A stretch of DNA of 64,000 nt from Delphinus delphis (lineage: Eukaryota > Chordata > Mammalia > Artiodactyla > Delphinidae). The position numbers and the translations under genes were made by a program. The notes under the pieces are model-generated. The model had not been told where the DNA came from, did not search any database, and saw nothing but the letters and a program-made list of their open reading frames with translations. This document shows, one piece after another, positions 1-11,962 of this stretch. The stretch's first letter is position 1. Each line of letters starts with the position of its first letter. The stretch lies in assembly GCF_949987515.2 (NCBI RefSeq), contig NC_082684.1, forward strand, positions 50,434,006 through 50,498,005. Reading direction: 5' to 3'.

Positions 1-340
1 GTTAACATCTGTCACCATTCACAGTAAGAAAAAGTATTTTTTTTCTTGTGATGAGGACTTTTAAGATCTATTTTCTTAGCAACTTTCAAATATGCAATAC
101 ACAATTATTAACTATAGTCACCATGCTGTACATTACATCCCTATGACTTGTTTATTTTATATTTGGAAGTTTGTACAGAGTTTCTAAAGAGTTCTTTATA
201 TATTCTGCATATTAGAGCCTTATCAGCAATAATGATTTACAAGTATTTTCTCCCATTCAGTGGGTTATCTTTTCACTTTCTTGATAGTGCCCTATGATTC
301 CACGTATATTTTTAAGGTTAATTATTTGTTGATTTAAATA
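1..340 (-). mobile_element. Old L1 3' end (antisense), intron 3
   Basis: The sequence matches the reverse of an old L1 3' region: the TTAACTATAGTCACCATGCT block of an L1 3' UTR, then the TTCTCCCATTCAGTGGGTTA block. It is continuous with the left window edge and fades at about 340. Confidence 0.75.
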
Positions 341-1050
341 ACCTTTACACCTTGATTAAAAGTATTACTTTATGGAGTTCGGTTGACTCCTTGCTATGAA
401 ATAGTGATTTTTGAATTCTGATGTACTTGTGAATATTATCTGTGCTTTCCTTTGCTGGTAGCTGTTAAGTAAGAAACTACCTCAAACAGATACTTTGCCC
501 AGAAATAAACAGAAAAAGAGTCTTGATGAATTTTCTGTTTTTCTCCTCTGCAACAGAATACATTAGTAAATACTTTGAAATGTACTTTATTCCAAAACAT
601 AAAATAGTTTTCTGTTAGTGATATTCCATTATACTGAATATTGCCTGTCTTTCTGATGTACTGGTTTTTGTTTAGTTTTGTTTCGCTTTTGTTTTTTGTT
701 TGGTTTTTAATGTAACGACTAAGCAACCTGTGCTTCTTTCCCCTCTGGGATTGAGGGAGTGATGGCGATACTTCTGGCCAAGGTGCATGTAGCAACTGTC
801 ATGGCAGATGTGACAATTGAGGCTACATCTCACCTTTGTTTTAATGCAGTCTTAAGACAAATTTTTTTTGGTGGAGGAAGAAAGTGAAGTCATGAAGAAA
901 GTGAGAAGTAGATAGATGAAGCAAAAACAGTTTAAAAAAATCAACCCAATTTGAATCATACACTAATTTATGATTTTCTATTGATTTTATCTGTCATAGC
1001 TGATGATATATTTAACTCTATTCATGTTCTTTATCTTTTTTCTTTTTAAG

Positions 1051-1182
1051 CTTATAGTAGCTGTTGAACAAGAAGAAATTCCCAGACTTAAGGCCCTGTA
1101 TGAGAGAGGCCTGCAGAATGGTGTCCAGGACCTGAGGCTGATCCAGCAAGAGGACATAAAAAAGAAGGAGCCATATTGTAGG
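1051..1182 (+). CDS. L2HGDH: L2HGDH exon 4 (human numbering), residues ~137-180
   Basis: L2HGDH is the FAD-dependent mitochondrial dehydrogenase that oxidises L-2-hydroxyglutarate to 2-oxoglutarate, a metabolite-repair reaction; loss in humans causes L-2-hydroxyglutaric aciduria. This 44-codon exon starts after a pyrimidine-rich acceptor ending in AG at 1049-1050 and reads [20 protein letters not shown] onward to EPYCR, closely matching the human protein as I remember it. A GTAAGT donor follows at 1183, and the exon ends in phase 0. The Rossmann GxGxxG FAD motif belongs to exons 1-3, which lie upstream of the window. I number it exon 4 because six more coding exons follow and the human gene has ten. 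Confidence 0.95.
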
Positions 1183-2479
1183 GTAAGTGATTCACTAACC
1201 CCACACACAGGCTCACAGGGATAGGGCTCAGTCCTGTGACATGGAGGCTGAGGGTGAGTTTATAGGAAGCAGGAATCATAGAGACAGTTAAATAATCCTG
1301 TTACAGAAGCATTAAGGTGCCAGACACAAGAGGGCATTGCCACAAACTCTGGACACCTGATTTCTTCTTTTCCTACAAGAAACTACCAGGTCCTGAAGAA
1401 CATAGGCAAAAGCAAGAGGAGGTCTGAGACTCTATGGCATGTTTGGAAACCACTGAGTGGTGAGATGTGGTTGGATCATAGGGTGTGTAGTAAGAGATAA
1501 TAGATGAGACTGGGAAGGCAGAATTAGCCCACATAAAGGGCTTGATATCATATCCATGCTGATAACTTTGAAGTTTATCCAGTAGGCATAGGTAGCCACT
1601 AAAAATTTTTGAGGAGGGTGGCTACAATATTGGATCTGTTTCAGGAGGGTAGGTTATAGAGTTTCTGGCTTAAAACATGCTGCGGGGAAAACCAGATCTT
1701 CTTTCTTGTATTTGTGATAGAAACACGAATAATAATATAATAGTTACTCTGCATATCAACTTCCCTTGATAGCCTTTTAGAGGCTATCCGTCCAACTCTC
1801 ATTCCACTGACTGTTCCAATGAATTGCTGTATCTCCTGTTCCCCATTCCCCAGTGTTTTAATGACATATTCCAATAGCTGGACTGTGGGTACCTGTCTTA
1901 GCGAGTGTGACCTTGAACTCACTGTCAGGCAGTGCTTATCAAAAGCTTGCTTTAGAGAAACACTATTTAAGGGAGACAGCCTGGGTGATATGTAGACCAT
2001 TCATCCTTGTACATCTCTCCAGACCATCAGATTGTAGTACACCTACACTGTAGTGTTTTTCTCTCCCCATCCTACTTCTTGACCCCAGATTACTCTCCTT
2101 GAGTTGTGTTTTGGTTTTATGGCATCAGCCTATGGAGAAAGTCATTGTGTCACTGACTGAGGCCTCTACTATAAGGAGGTGGTTGAGGACATAAGTTCAC
2201 TGTCAAACAACATCTCTCTGAGAACACTCAGGAGAAATTTCAGACTCCAGTTCTAAGAATAATTTTGTTTTTCCTGAGCACAATTGGCTTGTTTTTATCG
2301 ATGGACACTGAATTCTTTAACTGTATTGTCCTGTTTGCCTTGGCTCTAAGCAGAAACACATTTGTGCCCTACTCTTGCCAAATATCTAGAGCATTAAGCC
2401 TACATTTTTATTTTCATGTACTAAATTTGCTCTTTGTTTCATCTTATCTTTCCACCTTTGTTTTCTATATGCTCTGATT

Positions 2480-4700
2480 TTTTGGAACTTTTTATTGAAT
2501 CACAGCATACATCCAAAATCATAAATGTATACAGCTTGATGAATTTTCGTTAAGTGTGATCATCCAGATCAACAAACAGAACATTACCAGCTTCTCAGAA
2601 TTCCCCTCATGCCCCCTCCTAGACACTACCTTTCCCTTAAGGATGACCACTGTTCTTTTACATCATAGATTTTTGAATTTTGTGTAAGTAGAATCATATA
2701 GTGTGTGCTCGTTTGTGTCTGGACTTCTTTTATTCAGTATTGTTTATAAAATTCATCCATATTATTGCATGTAGTTATAATTTGTTGTCATTGCTGTATA
2801 ATAATCCTTTGTATGAATATAGCATGGTTCTTTATACTGTTGTTGGGCGTTTTGGGTAGTTTCCAATTTGGAGCTCTTGCAAATAGTGCTACTAAGAACA
2901 TTCTAGCACATCTATTTTGGTGAACACACGTACACACTTTCGTTGGGGATATACCTCGGAGGGAAATTATGGTCATAATTTATATATATGTCTGGCTGTG
3001 GCAGGTACTGCCAAAGAGTTTTCCATAGCATTTGTCCCAAGTAATACTCTTATCAGCAGTGTATGAGAGTTACAGTTGCTCCTTATCTTCACCAACACTT
3101 AATATTGTTTGTTGTTTTCATTTTAGCCATTCTGGTGGCTATGTAGTAGTATAATATTATAGTTTCCCTGTTGACCCATAAAATTGTACACCGTTTCATA
3201 TGTTTACTGGCCATTTGGATATTTTCTTTTGTGAAGTAACTAAGTCCTTTGCCCATTTTTCTATTGGGTTGACTGTCCTTCTTAACAATTATTAATTCTT
3301 ATTAATTTTATAAGTTCATTATATAGTCTGAATATGTGTCTATACATATATATACACAATAGATATCTTCTATGACTCTGTGGCTTGTGTTTTCACTCTT
3401 AATAGTGTCTTTAGATGAACAGAGGTTCTTAGTCTTAATGTAATCATTCAATCAATTTATGCATATATTTCTCTTTTATGCTTAGTGCTTTTTTGTACTC
3501 TGAGAAATCTTTGCCTATTTCAGCATCAGGAAGATATTCTCCTATGCTTTTTTTCTAAAAGCTATGTTGTTTTACCTTTCGCATTTAGATCTACGATCCA
3601 TTTGGAATTGATTTTTGTTTATGGTATAAGATAGGGGTCAAGGTACACTTTTTTCCCCTCATATGTAGATGTCCAGTTAGCCCAGCACCATTTATCAAAA
3701 AGACCATTATTTCCCCACTGCACTGCAGTGTTACCTTTGTGATACCAGGTGACTATATATAGGTGGGCTCTATGTCTGGACTCTCTTCTCTTCTGTTGTC
3801 TCTTCTTGTACCACTACCATAATGTCTTAGTTACTATAGCTTTTCAATAGGTCTAGACATCCGGTTGAGTACGTCCTTCAATTTTGTTCTTCTTCAACAT
3901 TGTATTGCCTATTCTTGGATCTTTGCATTTCCATATACATTTTAGAATTAATTTGCTAAAGTCCACAGGATAACCTGTTGTGATTTCGATTGAGATTGCC
4001 CTGAATATGTAGGTTGACATATTTGCAGACAGTTGACATATTTACAATATTGAATCTTCCAATCCATGAACATGGATCACTCCATTTATCTGAATCTTTA
4101 ATTTATTGAAAAAAATGTATTACAGTTTTCAGTGTAGAGGTCTTACATGTCTCTTAGATTTATTTCTAGGTATTTGATTTTTTATACTCTCATAAATAGT
4201 ATTGTTATTTAAAGTTTATTTTGTACTTATACATTACAGATATATGGAAATCAAATTGATTTTTGACCATGTATTCATCTTGGTTGTTGAATTCACTTAT
4301 TGATTCTAATAGTTTGTCTATAAATTCTTTTTTTTTTTTTTTTTGGCCATACCATATGGCATGTGGGATCTTACTTCCCCAACCAGGGATCGAACACATG
4401 CCCCCTGCAGTGGAAGTGTGGAGTCTTAACCACTGGACCATCAGGGAAGTCCCAATTCTTTTGTATTTTCTATGTACAATCATGTCGTCTGCAAATAATA
4501 ACTTATTTCTTCCTTTCCAACCCATATACTTGTCTGGCTCAATATTTAATGCTAGCATATATTGTTTTGTATGTGTTTCTTGTTTGTTTTTACAGGCTGC
4601 TTCAAATCCTTTCACAAAAAGACAAGATAGAAATAGATTTTTTTTCCCTTAAGTTATCTGTAGTTGTGCAGTTAAAGTTAGATCAAAATATTTGATTTTA
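2480..4700 (-). mobile_element. Old L1 fragment (antisense, 3' UTR to ORF2)
   Basis: Read on the minus strand, this is a degraded L1. Landmarks on the + strand run in antisense order: the AGTAGAATCATATAG stretch, the CCATTCTGGTGGCTATGTAG stretch, the GATGTCCAGTTAGCCCAGCACC motif and the TGTTGTGATTTCGATTGAG motif. It is heavily mutated with no usable ORF, and is interrupted by a short SINE at about 4328-4453. Confidence 0.8.
4328..4453 (-). mobile_element. CHR-type SINE, short older copy, antisense
   Basis: A T-run leads into GGCCATACCATATGGCATG, and the copy ends CACTGGACCATCAGGGAAGTC, the reverse of the tRNA-derived SINE head. AATTCTTTT flanks both sides as a target-site duplication. It sits inside the antisense L1. 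Confidence 0.85.
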
Positions 4701-5010
4701 TTAATTAGTATAAAGTTCCCAAGAGACTAGGAATCCAAACAGTGTTAAATGAGTTCTTCCTGCAGAGAAAGTCATAGCATCTTCAACTCCAGAAAACCTC
4801 ACCCTTCCCTCCCCTCAGACTCAGTCAGAATAATCAAAGTGTTTAACTTGTGGGAGTAGGTCTTCTTCTCCCTTTTCCTCTCCCCATGCATTTCTTATCT
4901 CTCTGAGATGGTGAATGAATGACTGGTTTTTTTTAAAAAAAGAAGACACCTTCACTGAATATCTAATTTTGGCTATTTCTTTCAGGCTTTGGGCAAATGC
5001 TACACGGTCT

Positions 5011-5335
5011 TAAGCCAGGATTGGCAAACTATGGCCTGTGGGCCAAATCCAGCCCACCACATGTTTTTAAAGACCTATAAGCTGTTTTAAATGGTTGAAA
5101 AAATTAAAAGAAGAATAATATTTTGTGACACATGAAACTTATATGAAACTCAAATTTCAGTGTCCACAAATAAATTTTTATTGGAGAACAATCATACTTA
5201 TTCATTTATGTGTTGTCTATGGCTGCTTTTGTGCCAAACAGCCAACTCGAGTAATTGAAACAGAGATCCTAAGCCTCACATGGGCAAAAATATTTACTAT
5301 CTGGCCCTTTACAGAAAAGATTACCAGCTCCTGAT
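5011..5335 (+). mobile_element. hAT-type non-autonomous DNA transposon
   Basis: It begins CAGGATTGGCAAACTATGGC and ends CTGGCCCTTTACAGAAAAGA then CAGCTCCTG, giving inverted termini. The inner block ATTTTTATTGGAGAACA and TGTTGTCTATGGCTGCTTTTG is a widely dispersed mammalian repeat. I am not sure of the family name. Confidence 0.7.
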
Positions 5336-5699
5336 CTAACAGGAGGGAGCCACTGAAGGATTTAGGCAAGAAAATGATATGCAAACTGTGCTAATTTAGG
5401 AAGGTTAATCAAGTTCTGGTACATAGGATGGAATTGGACATGGGAGAGAGGGGAGCCTTGAGGTGGGAGGTCAAAGCTATTTATATTTATTATTGGAAGG
5501 CAGCTATGCTCACCATGATACCATCAACACCACTTATTTATAGTTATTTTTAGACTACCTGATTTCTTTCTGCTACTCTTGAATATCATAGGTTAGTAAT
5601 TTCTAGACTTCAGGGAATTTTGACATATTATTCTTTATTTTATCTCACTATATTCTGTCTTTTTTTTTTTTTCTTCCATAAAGTAGGATCTGACATAAG

Positions 5700-5915
5700 G
5701 TGAGCAGCAGAATGTGGTGGCTGAGAAGCCAGACAGACATAAATTTAAATCTCATATCTGCCTATTTAACAGCTGTTTACCTTGAGTGGGTTAAAATTGT
5801 TCTAAACCTCAGACTCCTCATTTGTAAAATGCAGGTCGTTCTGAGAATTAAATACAGTGATATATGTGAGGCATCCAGCATATGTTAATCCTCAAGAAGT
5901 GGTAGATGTTATTTT
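5700..5915 (+). mobile_element. MIR SINE, sense
   Basis: The order is typical of MIR: AGCAGAATGTGGTGGCTGAG near the start, then CTCCTCATTTGTAAAATGCAG, and finally GAGAATTAAATACAGTGATA. It is strongly diverged. Confidence 0.75.
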
Positions 5916-6204
5916 GGGCTTATTTAAGCAGTAATTCTAGTGAATTCAAATTGGTTTTGTTTGAGATACTTGGGGACTTTTCATGAAATCTGTTAAGATA
6001 ACTTAGTTATGTTTGTTCTTTTCCTCCTGCTTTACATTTTCCCCCTTTCCTGATGCTTTGCTTGTAACTCAATATTTTATTCTGTTTATTTCCTTTAAGC
6101 CATATCAATTCCTCTGCAGAGTAAAATAGGCTATTTAAAAACATTGTAGAGAGGTCCTAGGATGTCTTCAAACCAGGCTTGTGAATAACTCATATAAGAG
6201 CTTG

Positions 6205-6565
6205 TTTTAGTCAGTTGGGGCTGCTGCAACAAAGTACCATGAACCAGTTAGCTTATAAATGTCAGATATTTATTTCTCACAGTTCTAGAGGCTGGAAGTC
6301 TGAGATCAAGGCTCTGGAAGATTTGATGTCCGGTGAGGACCCACTTCCTGGTTCATAGACCATCTTCTTGCTGTGTTCTCACATGGCATAAGGGGTAAGG
6401 GAACTCTCTGGAGTTTCTTTTATAAAGGCACTAATCCCATTCATGAAGCCTCAATCCTCATGACCTTATCACTTCCGAAAGGCCCCACCTCCAAATACCA
6501 TCACATGGGTCATTAGGTTTCAACATATGAATTTTGGAGGCACACAGACATTCAGTGTATAGCAG
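6205..6565 (-). mobile_element. MLT1-type MaLR LTR, antisense
   Basis: It reads TTAGTCAGTTGGGGCTGCTG, then TTTATTTCTCACAGTTCTAG, CCCACCTCCAAATACCATCA and finally ATTCAGTGTATAGCAGA. This is the reverse complement of an MLT1 LTR. No internal retroviral sequence adjoins it. Confidence 0.8.
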
Positions 6566-7530
6566 AATTGGTTATTTAGACTGATGCCATACTTAAGGGG
6601 GAAATACACTAGTATTAAAGAGATTAGGAGATTGGTTCAAGATGGCAGAGTAGAAGGACATGCTCTCACTCCCTCTTGTGAGAGCACTGGAGTCACAACT
6701 AACTGCTGAAAAATCATCGACAGGAAGACACTGGAACTCATCAAAAAAGATGCCCCACATCCAAAGACAAAGGAGAAGCCACAATGAGATGGTAGGAGGG
6801 GCGCAATCACAATAAAATCAAATCCCATAACTGCTGGGTGGGTGACTCACAAACTGGAGAACACTTATACCACAGAAGTCCACCCACTGGAGTGAAGGTT
6901 CTGAGCCCCATGTCAGGCTTCCCTGGGGGTCCGGCAACGGGAGGAGGAATTCCTAGAGAATCAGAATTTGAAGGCCAGCGAGGTTTGATTGCAGGACTTT
7001 GACAGGACTGGGGGAAACAGAGACTCCACTCTCAGAGGGCACACACAAAGTAGTGTGCACATCGGGACCCAGGGGAAGGAGCAGTGACTCCATAGGAGAC
7101 TGAACCAGACCTACCTGCTAGTGTTGGAGTGTCTCCTGCAGAGGTGGGGGGTGGCTGTGTCTCACCGTGAGGACAAGGACACTGGAAGCAGAAGTTTTGG
7201 GAAGTACTCCTTGACGTGAGCCCTCCCAGAGTCTGCCATTAGCCCTACAAAAGAGCCCTGGTAGGCTCCAGTGTTGGGTCACCTCAGGCCAAACAACCAA
7301 CAGGGAGGGGACCCAGCCCCACCCATTAGCAGACAAGCAGATTAAAGTTTTACTGAGCTCTGCCCACCAGAGCAACAGCCAGCTCTACCCACCACCAGTC
7401 CTTCCCATCAGGAAACTTTCACAAGCCTCTTAGATAGCCTCATCCACCAGAGGGCAGACAGCAGAAGCAAGAAGAACTACAATCCTGCAGCCTGTGGAAC
7501 AAAAACCACATTCACAGAAAGGTAGACAAG

Positions 7531-8448
7531 ATGAAAAGGCAGAGGGCTATGTACCAGATGAAGGAACAAGATAAAACCCCAGAAAAACTACTGAATGAAG
7601 TGGAGATAGGCAACCTTCCAGAAAAAGAATTCAGAATAATGATAGTGAAGATGATCTAGGACCTCGGAAAAAGAATGGAGGCAAAGATCAAGAAGATGCA
7701 AGAAATGTTTAACGAAGACCTAAAAGAATTAAAGAACAAACAAACAGAGATGAACAATACAATAACTGAAATGAAAAATACACTAGAAGGAATCAGTAAC
7801 AGAATAACTGAGGCAGAAGAACGGATAAGTGACCTGGAAGACAGAATGGTGGAATTCACTGCTGCAGAACAGAATAAAGAAAAAAGAATGAAAAGAAATG
7901 AAGACAACCTATGAGACCTCTGGGACAACATTAAATGCACCAACATTTGCATTATAGGGGTCCCAAAAGAAGAAGAGAGAGAGAAAGGACCTGAGAAAAT
8001 ATTTGAAGAGATTATAGTTGAAAACTTCCCTAACATGGGAAAGGAAATAGCCACCCAAGTCCAGGAATCACAGAGAGTGCCATACAGGATAAACCTAAGG
8101 AGAAACATGCCAAGACACATAGTAATCAAATTGGCAAAAAAACTGGCAAAAATTAAAGACAAAGAAAAATTATTGACAGCAGCAAGGGAAAAATGACAAA
8201 TAACATACAAGGGAACTCCCATAAGGTTAACAGCTGATTTCTCAGCATAAACTCTACAAGCCAGAAGGGAGTGGCATGACATATTTAAAGTGATAAAAGG
8301 GGAGAGCCTACAACCAAGATTGCTCTACCTGACAAGGATCTCATTCAGATTCAATGGAGAAATCAAAGGCTTTACAGACAAGCAAAAGCTAAGAGAATTC
8401 AGCACCACCAAACCAGCTCTACAACAAATGCTAAAGAAATTTCTCTAA
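7531..8448 (+). pseudogene. L1 ORF1 (broken)
   Basis: This is the RNA-binding ORF1p region of the L1 above. The stretch at 7675-7911 encodes a Lys/Glu-rich coiled coil (METKIKK-like heptads, then TEAEERISDLEDRM). In-frame stops before and after it make it non-functional. It ends TTTCTCTAAG, and a short spacer leads to ORF2. Confidence 0.8.
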
Positions 8449-8507
8449 GTGGGAAACACAAGAGAAGAAAAGGACCTACAAAAACAAACCCCCCAAAATT
8501 AAGAAAA

Positions 8508-11229
8508 TGATAATAGGAACATTCATATTGATAATTACCTTAAATGTGAATGGATTAAATGCTCCAACCAAAAGACACAGGCTTGCTGAATGGATATAAA
8601 AACAAGACCTATATATATATATGCTGTGTACAAGAGACCCACTTCAGACCTAGGGGCACATACAGACTGAAGTGAGGGAATGGAAAAACATATTCCATGC
8701 AAATGGAAATCAAAAGAAAGCTGGAGTAGCAATACTCGTATCAGACAAAATAGACTTTAAAATAAAGAATGTTACAAGAGACAAGGAAGGATACTACGTA
8801 ATGATCAAGGGATCAATCCAAGAAAAAGATATAGCAATTATAAATATATATGCACCCAACTAAGGAGCACCTCAATAGATAAGGCAACTGCTAACAGCTA
8901 TAAAAGAGGAAATCGACAGTAACACAATAATAGTGGAGGACTTTAACACCTCACTTACACCAATGGACAGATCATCCAAACAGAAAATTAATAAGGAAAC
9001 ACAACCTTTAAATGACACAATAGACCAGGTAGATTTAATTGATATTTATAGGACATTCCATCCAAAAAACAGCAGATTACACTTTCTTCTCAACTGCACA
9101 TGGAACATTCCCCAGGATAGATCACATCCTGGGTCACAAATCAAGCCTGAGTAAATTTTAAAAAATTGAAGTCATATCAAGCATCTTTTCTGACCACAAT
9201 GCTATGAGATTAGAAATCAATTACAGGGAAAAAGATGTAAAAAACACAGACACATGGAGGCTAAACAGTACATTACTAAATAACCAAGAGATCACTAAAG
9301 AAATCAAAGAGGAACTCAAAAAATACCTAGACACAAATGACAATGAAAACATGACAATCCAAAACCTATGGGATGCAGCAAAAGCAGTTCTAAGAGGGAA
9401 GTTTATAGCAATACAAGCCTACCTCAAGAAACAAGAAAAATCTCAAATAAACAATCTAATGTTACACCTAAAGGAACTAGAGGAAGAAGAACAAACAAAA
9501 CCCAAAGTCAGCAGAAGGAAAGAAATCATAAAGATCAGAGCAGAAATAAATGAAAAAGAAACAAAGAAAACAATAGCAAAGATCAATAAAACTAAAAGCT
9601 GGTTCTTTGAGAAGATTAACAAAATTGATAAACCATTAGCCAGACTCATCAAGAAAAAGAGGGAGAGGACTCAAATCAATAAAATTAGAAATGAAAAAGG
9701 AGAAGTTACAACAGACACTGCAGAAATACAAAGCATCCTAAGAGACTACTACAAGCAACTCTATGCCGATAAGATGGACAACATGGAAGAAATGGACAAA
9801 TTCTTAGAAAGGTATAACTTCCAAGACTGAACCAGGAAGAAAGACACTGTTAAAAGAAATTAAAGATGATACAAACAGATAGAGAGCTATACCATGCTCT
9901 TTTGTTGGAAGATTCAATATTGTGAAAATAACTATACTACCCAAAGCAATCTACAGATTCAGTGCAATCCCTATCAAATTACCAATGGCATTTTTTACAG
10001 AGCTAGAACAAAAAATCTTAAAATTTGTATGGAGACACAAAAGACCCTGAATAGCCAAAGTGGTCTTGAGGGAAAAAAATGGAGCTGGAGGAATTAGACT
10101 CCCTGACTTCAGACTATACTACAAAGCTACAGTAATGAAGACAATATGGTACTGGCACAAAAACAGAAATATAGATCAATGGAACAGGATAGAAAGCCCA
10201 GATATAAACCCACACACCTATGGTCAACTAATCTATGACAAAGGAGGCAAGGATATACAGTGCAGTAAAGACAGTCTCTTCAATAAGTGGTGCTGGGAAA
10301 ACTGGACAGCTATGTGTAAAAGAATGAAATTAGAACACTCCCTAACACCATATACAAAAATAAACTCAAAATAGATTAGAGACCTAAATGTAAGGCCAGA
10401 CACTGTAAAACTCTTAGAGGAAAACATATGAAGAACATTCTTTCACATAAATCATAGCAAGATCTTTTTTGATCCACCTCCTAGAGTAAGGGAAATAAAA
10501 AACAAAAATAAACAAATGGGACCTAGTGAAACTTAAAAGCTCTTGCAAAGCAAAGAAAACTACAAACAAGATGAAAAGACAACCCTCAGAAAGTGAGAAA
10601 ATATTTGCAAACAAAACAACAGACAAAGGATTAATCTCCAAAATATACAAACAGCTCATGCAGCTCAATATTAAAAAAATAAAAACCCAATCCAGAAATG
10701 GGCAGAAGACCTAAATAGATGTTTCTCCAAAGAAGACATACAGATGGCCAAGGAGCACATGAAAAGCTGCTCAGCATCACTAATTATTAGAGAAATGCAA
10801 ATCAAAACTACAATGAGGTATCACCTCACACCTGTTAGAATGGGCATCATCAGAAAATCTACAAACAACAAATGCTGGAGAGGGTGTGGAGAAAAGGGAA
10901 CCCTCTTGCACTGTTGGTGGGAATGTAAATTGATACAGCCACTATGGAGGTTCCTTAAAAAACTAAAAGTAGAATTACCATATGATCCAGCAATCCCACT
11001 ACTGGGCATATACCCAGAGAAAATCGTAATTCAAAAAGACACATGCACCCCAGTGTTCATTGCAGCACTATTTACAATAGCCAGGTCATGGAAGCAACCT
11101 AAATGCCCATCAACAGATGAATGGATGAAGAAGGTGTGGTACATATATACAATGGAATATTACTCAGCCATAAAAAGGAACGAAATTTGGTCATTTGTTG
11201 AGACGTGGATGGATCTAGAGACTGAGTAA
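8508..11229 (+). pseudogene. L1 ORF2 (internally deleted)
   Basis: The 5' part resembles the ORF2 endonuclease domain, including the IINIYAPN block at about 8838-8861. The frame is broken several times. Near 9840 the sequence jumps from early ORF2 (NFQD-containing) straight to the later RHDTVKRN/TKR-like region, so the catalytic YxDD core is missing. The end at 10744-11229 carries the [20 protein letters not shown] zinc-knuckle block. Confidence 0.8.
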
Positions 11230-11514
11230 TACAGAGTAAAGTAAGTCAGAAAGAGAAAAACAAATATCGTATATTAACACATATATGTGGAACCTAGAAC
11301 AGTGGTACAGATGAACCAGTTTGCAGGGCAGAAGTTGAGACGCAGATGTAGAGAACAAACGTATGGACACCAAGGGGGGAAAGCTGCGGGGTGGTGGGGA
11401 TGGTGGTGTGATGAATTGGGCGATTGGGATTGACATGTATACACTGATGTGGATAAAACTGATCACTAATAAGAACCTGCTGTATAAAAAAAAAATTAAA
11501 TTCAAAAAAAAAAA
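11041..11514 (+). repeat. First copy of duplicated L1 3' end
   Basis: This is the C-terminal ORF2 and 3' UTR with an A-rich end (about 11484-11514). The block from ACACATG...CAGTG onward is repeated at about 11517-11962 with small differences. Confidence 0.85.
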
Positions 11515-11516
11515 GA

Positions 11517-11962
11517 CACATGAACCCCAGTGTCCATTGCAGCACTGTTTACAATAGCCAAGACATGGAAGCAACCTAAATGCCCATCAACAGATGAATG
11601 GATAAAGAAGATGTGGTACATATATACAATGGAATATTACTCAGCCATAAAAAGAAACGAAATTGGGTCATTTGTAGAGATGTGGATGAATCCAGAGACT
11701 CATACAGAGTGAAGTAAGTCAGAAAGTGAGAAACAAATATCGTATATTAATGCATGTATGTGGAACCTAGAAAAACGGTACAGATGAACCGGTTTGCAGG
11801 GCAGAAATTGAGACACAGATGTAGAGAACAAACGTATGGACACCCAGGGGGGAAAGTGGTGGCGGGGCTAGTGGTGTGATGAATTGGGAGATTGGGATTG
11901 ACATGTGTACACTAATACGTATAAAATGGATAACTAATAAGAACCTGCTGTATAAAAAAAAA
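11517..11962 (+). repeat. Second copy of duplicated L1 3' end
   Basis: It begins ACACATGAACCCCAGTG, repeats the ATGGAAGCAACCTAAATG and GGAACCTAGAA blocks, and ends in the outer A-run before the target-site duplication. It is 5'-truncated relative to the full element. Confidence 0.85.

Larger units (their letters stand above)
6632..11962 (+). mobile_element. L1 retrotransposon, sense, nearly full length but defective
   Basis: The element starts with an L1 5' end (TTGGTTCAAGATGGCAGAGT) and ends in an A-run. AAAGAGATTAGGAG flanks it at 6617-6630 and about 11961-11974, so the whole block inserted as one unit. ORF1 starts at 7531 and shows the coiled-coil part at 7675-7911, but has stop codons (for example near 7653 and 7912). 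ORF2 starts near 8508 and keeps endonuclease-like sequence. A deletion near 9838-9842 removes roughly 1 kb that includes the reverse-transcriptase core. The C-terminal zinc-knuckle region ends near 11229, and about 470 bp of the 3' end is present twice. Confidence 0.9.

Noticed and set aside
436..795. 119-codon minus-strand open frame in intron 3
   Set aside because: It lies in AT-rich intronic sequence, has low-complexity Lys/Asn content and no known match.
1003..1224. ATG-started open frame of 73 codons covering L2HGDH exon 4
   Set aside because: The real exon is bounded by splice sites at 1051 and 1182. The ends of the frame are intron.
10744..11229. Open frames with [10 protein letters not shown] and similar, also at 39607 and 61759
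   Set aside because: These are L1 ORF2 C-terminal zinc-knuckle remnants within L1 copies, not host genes.
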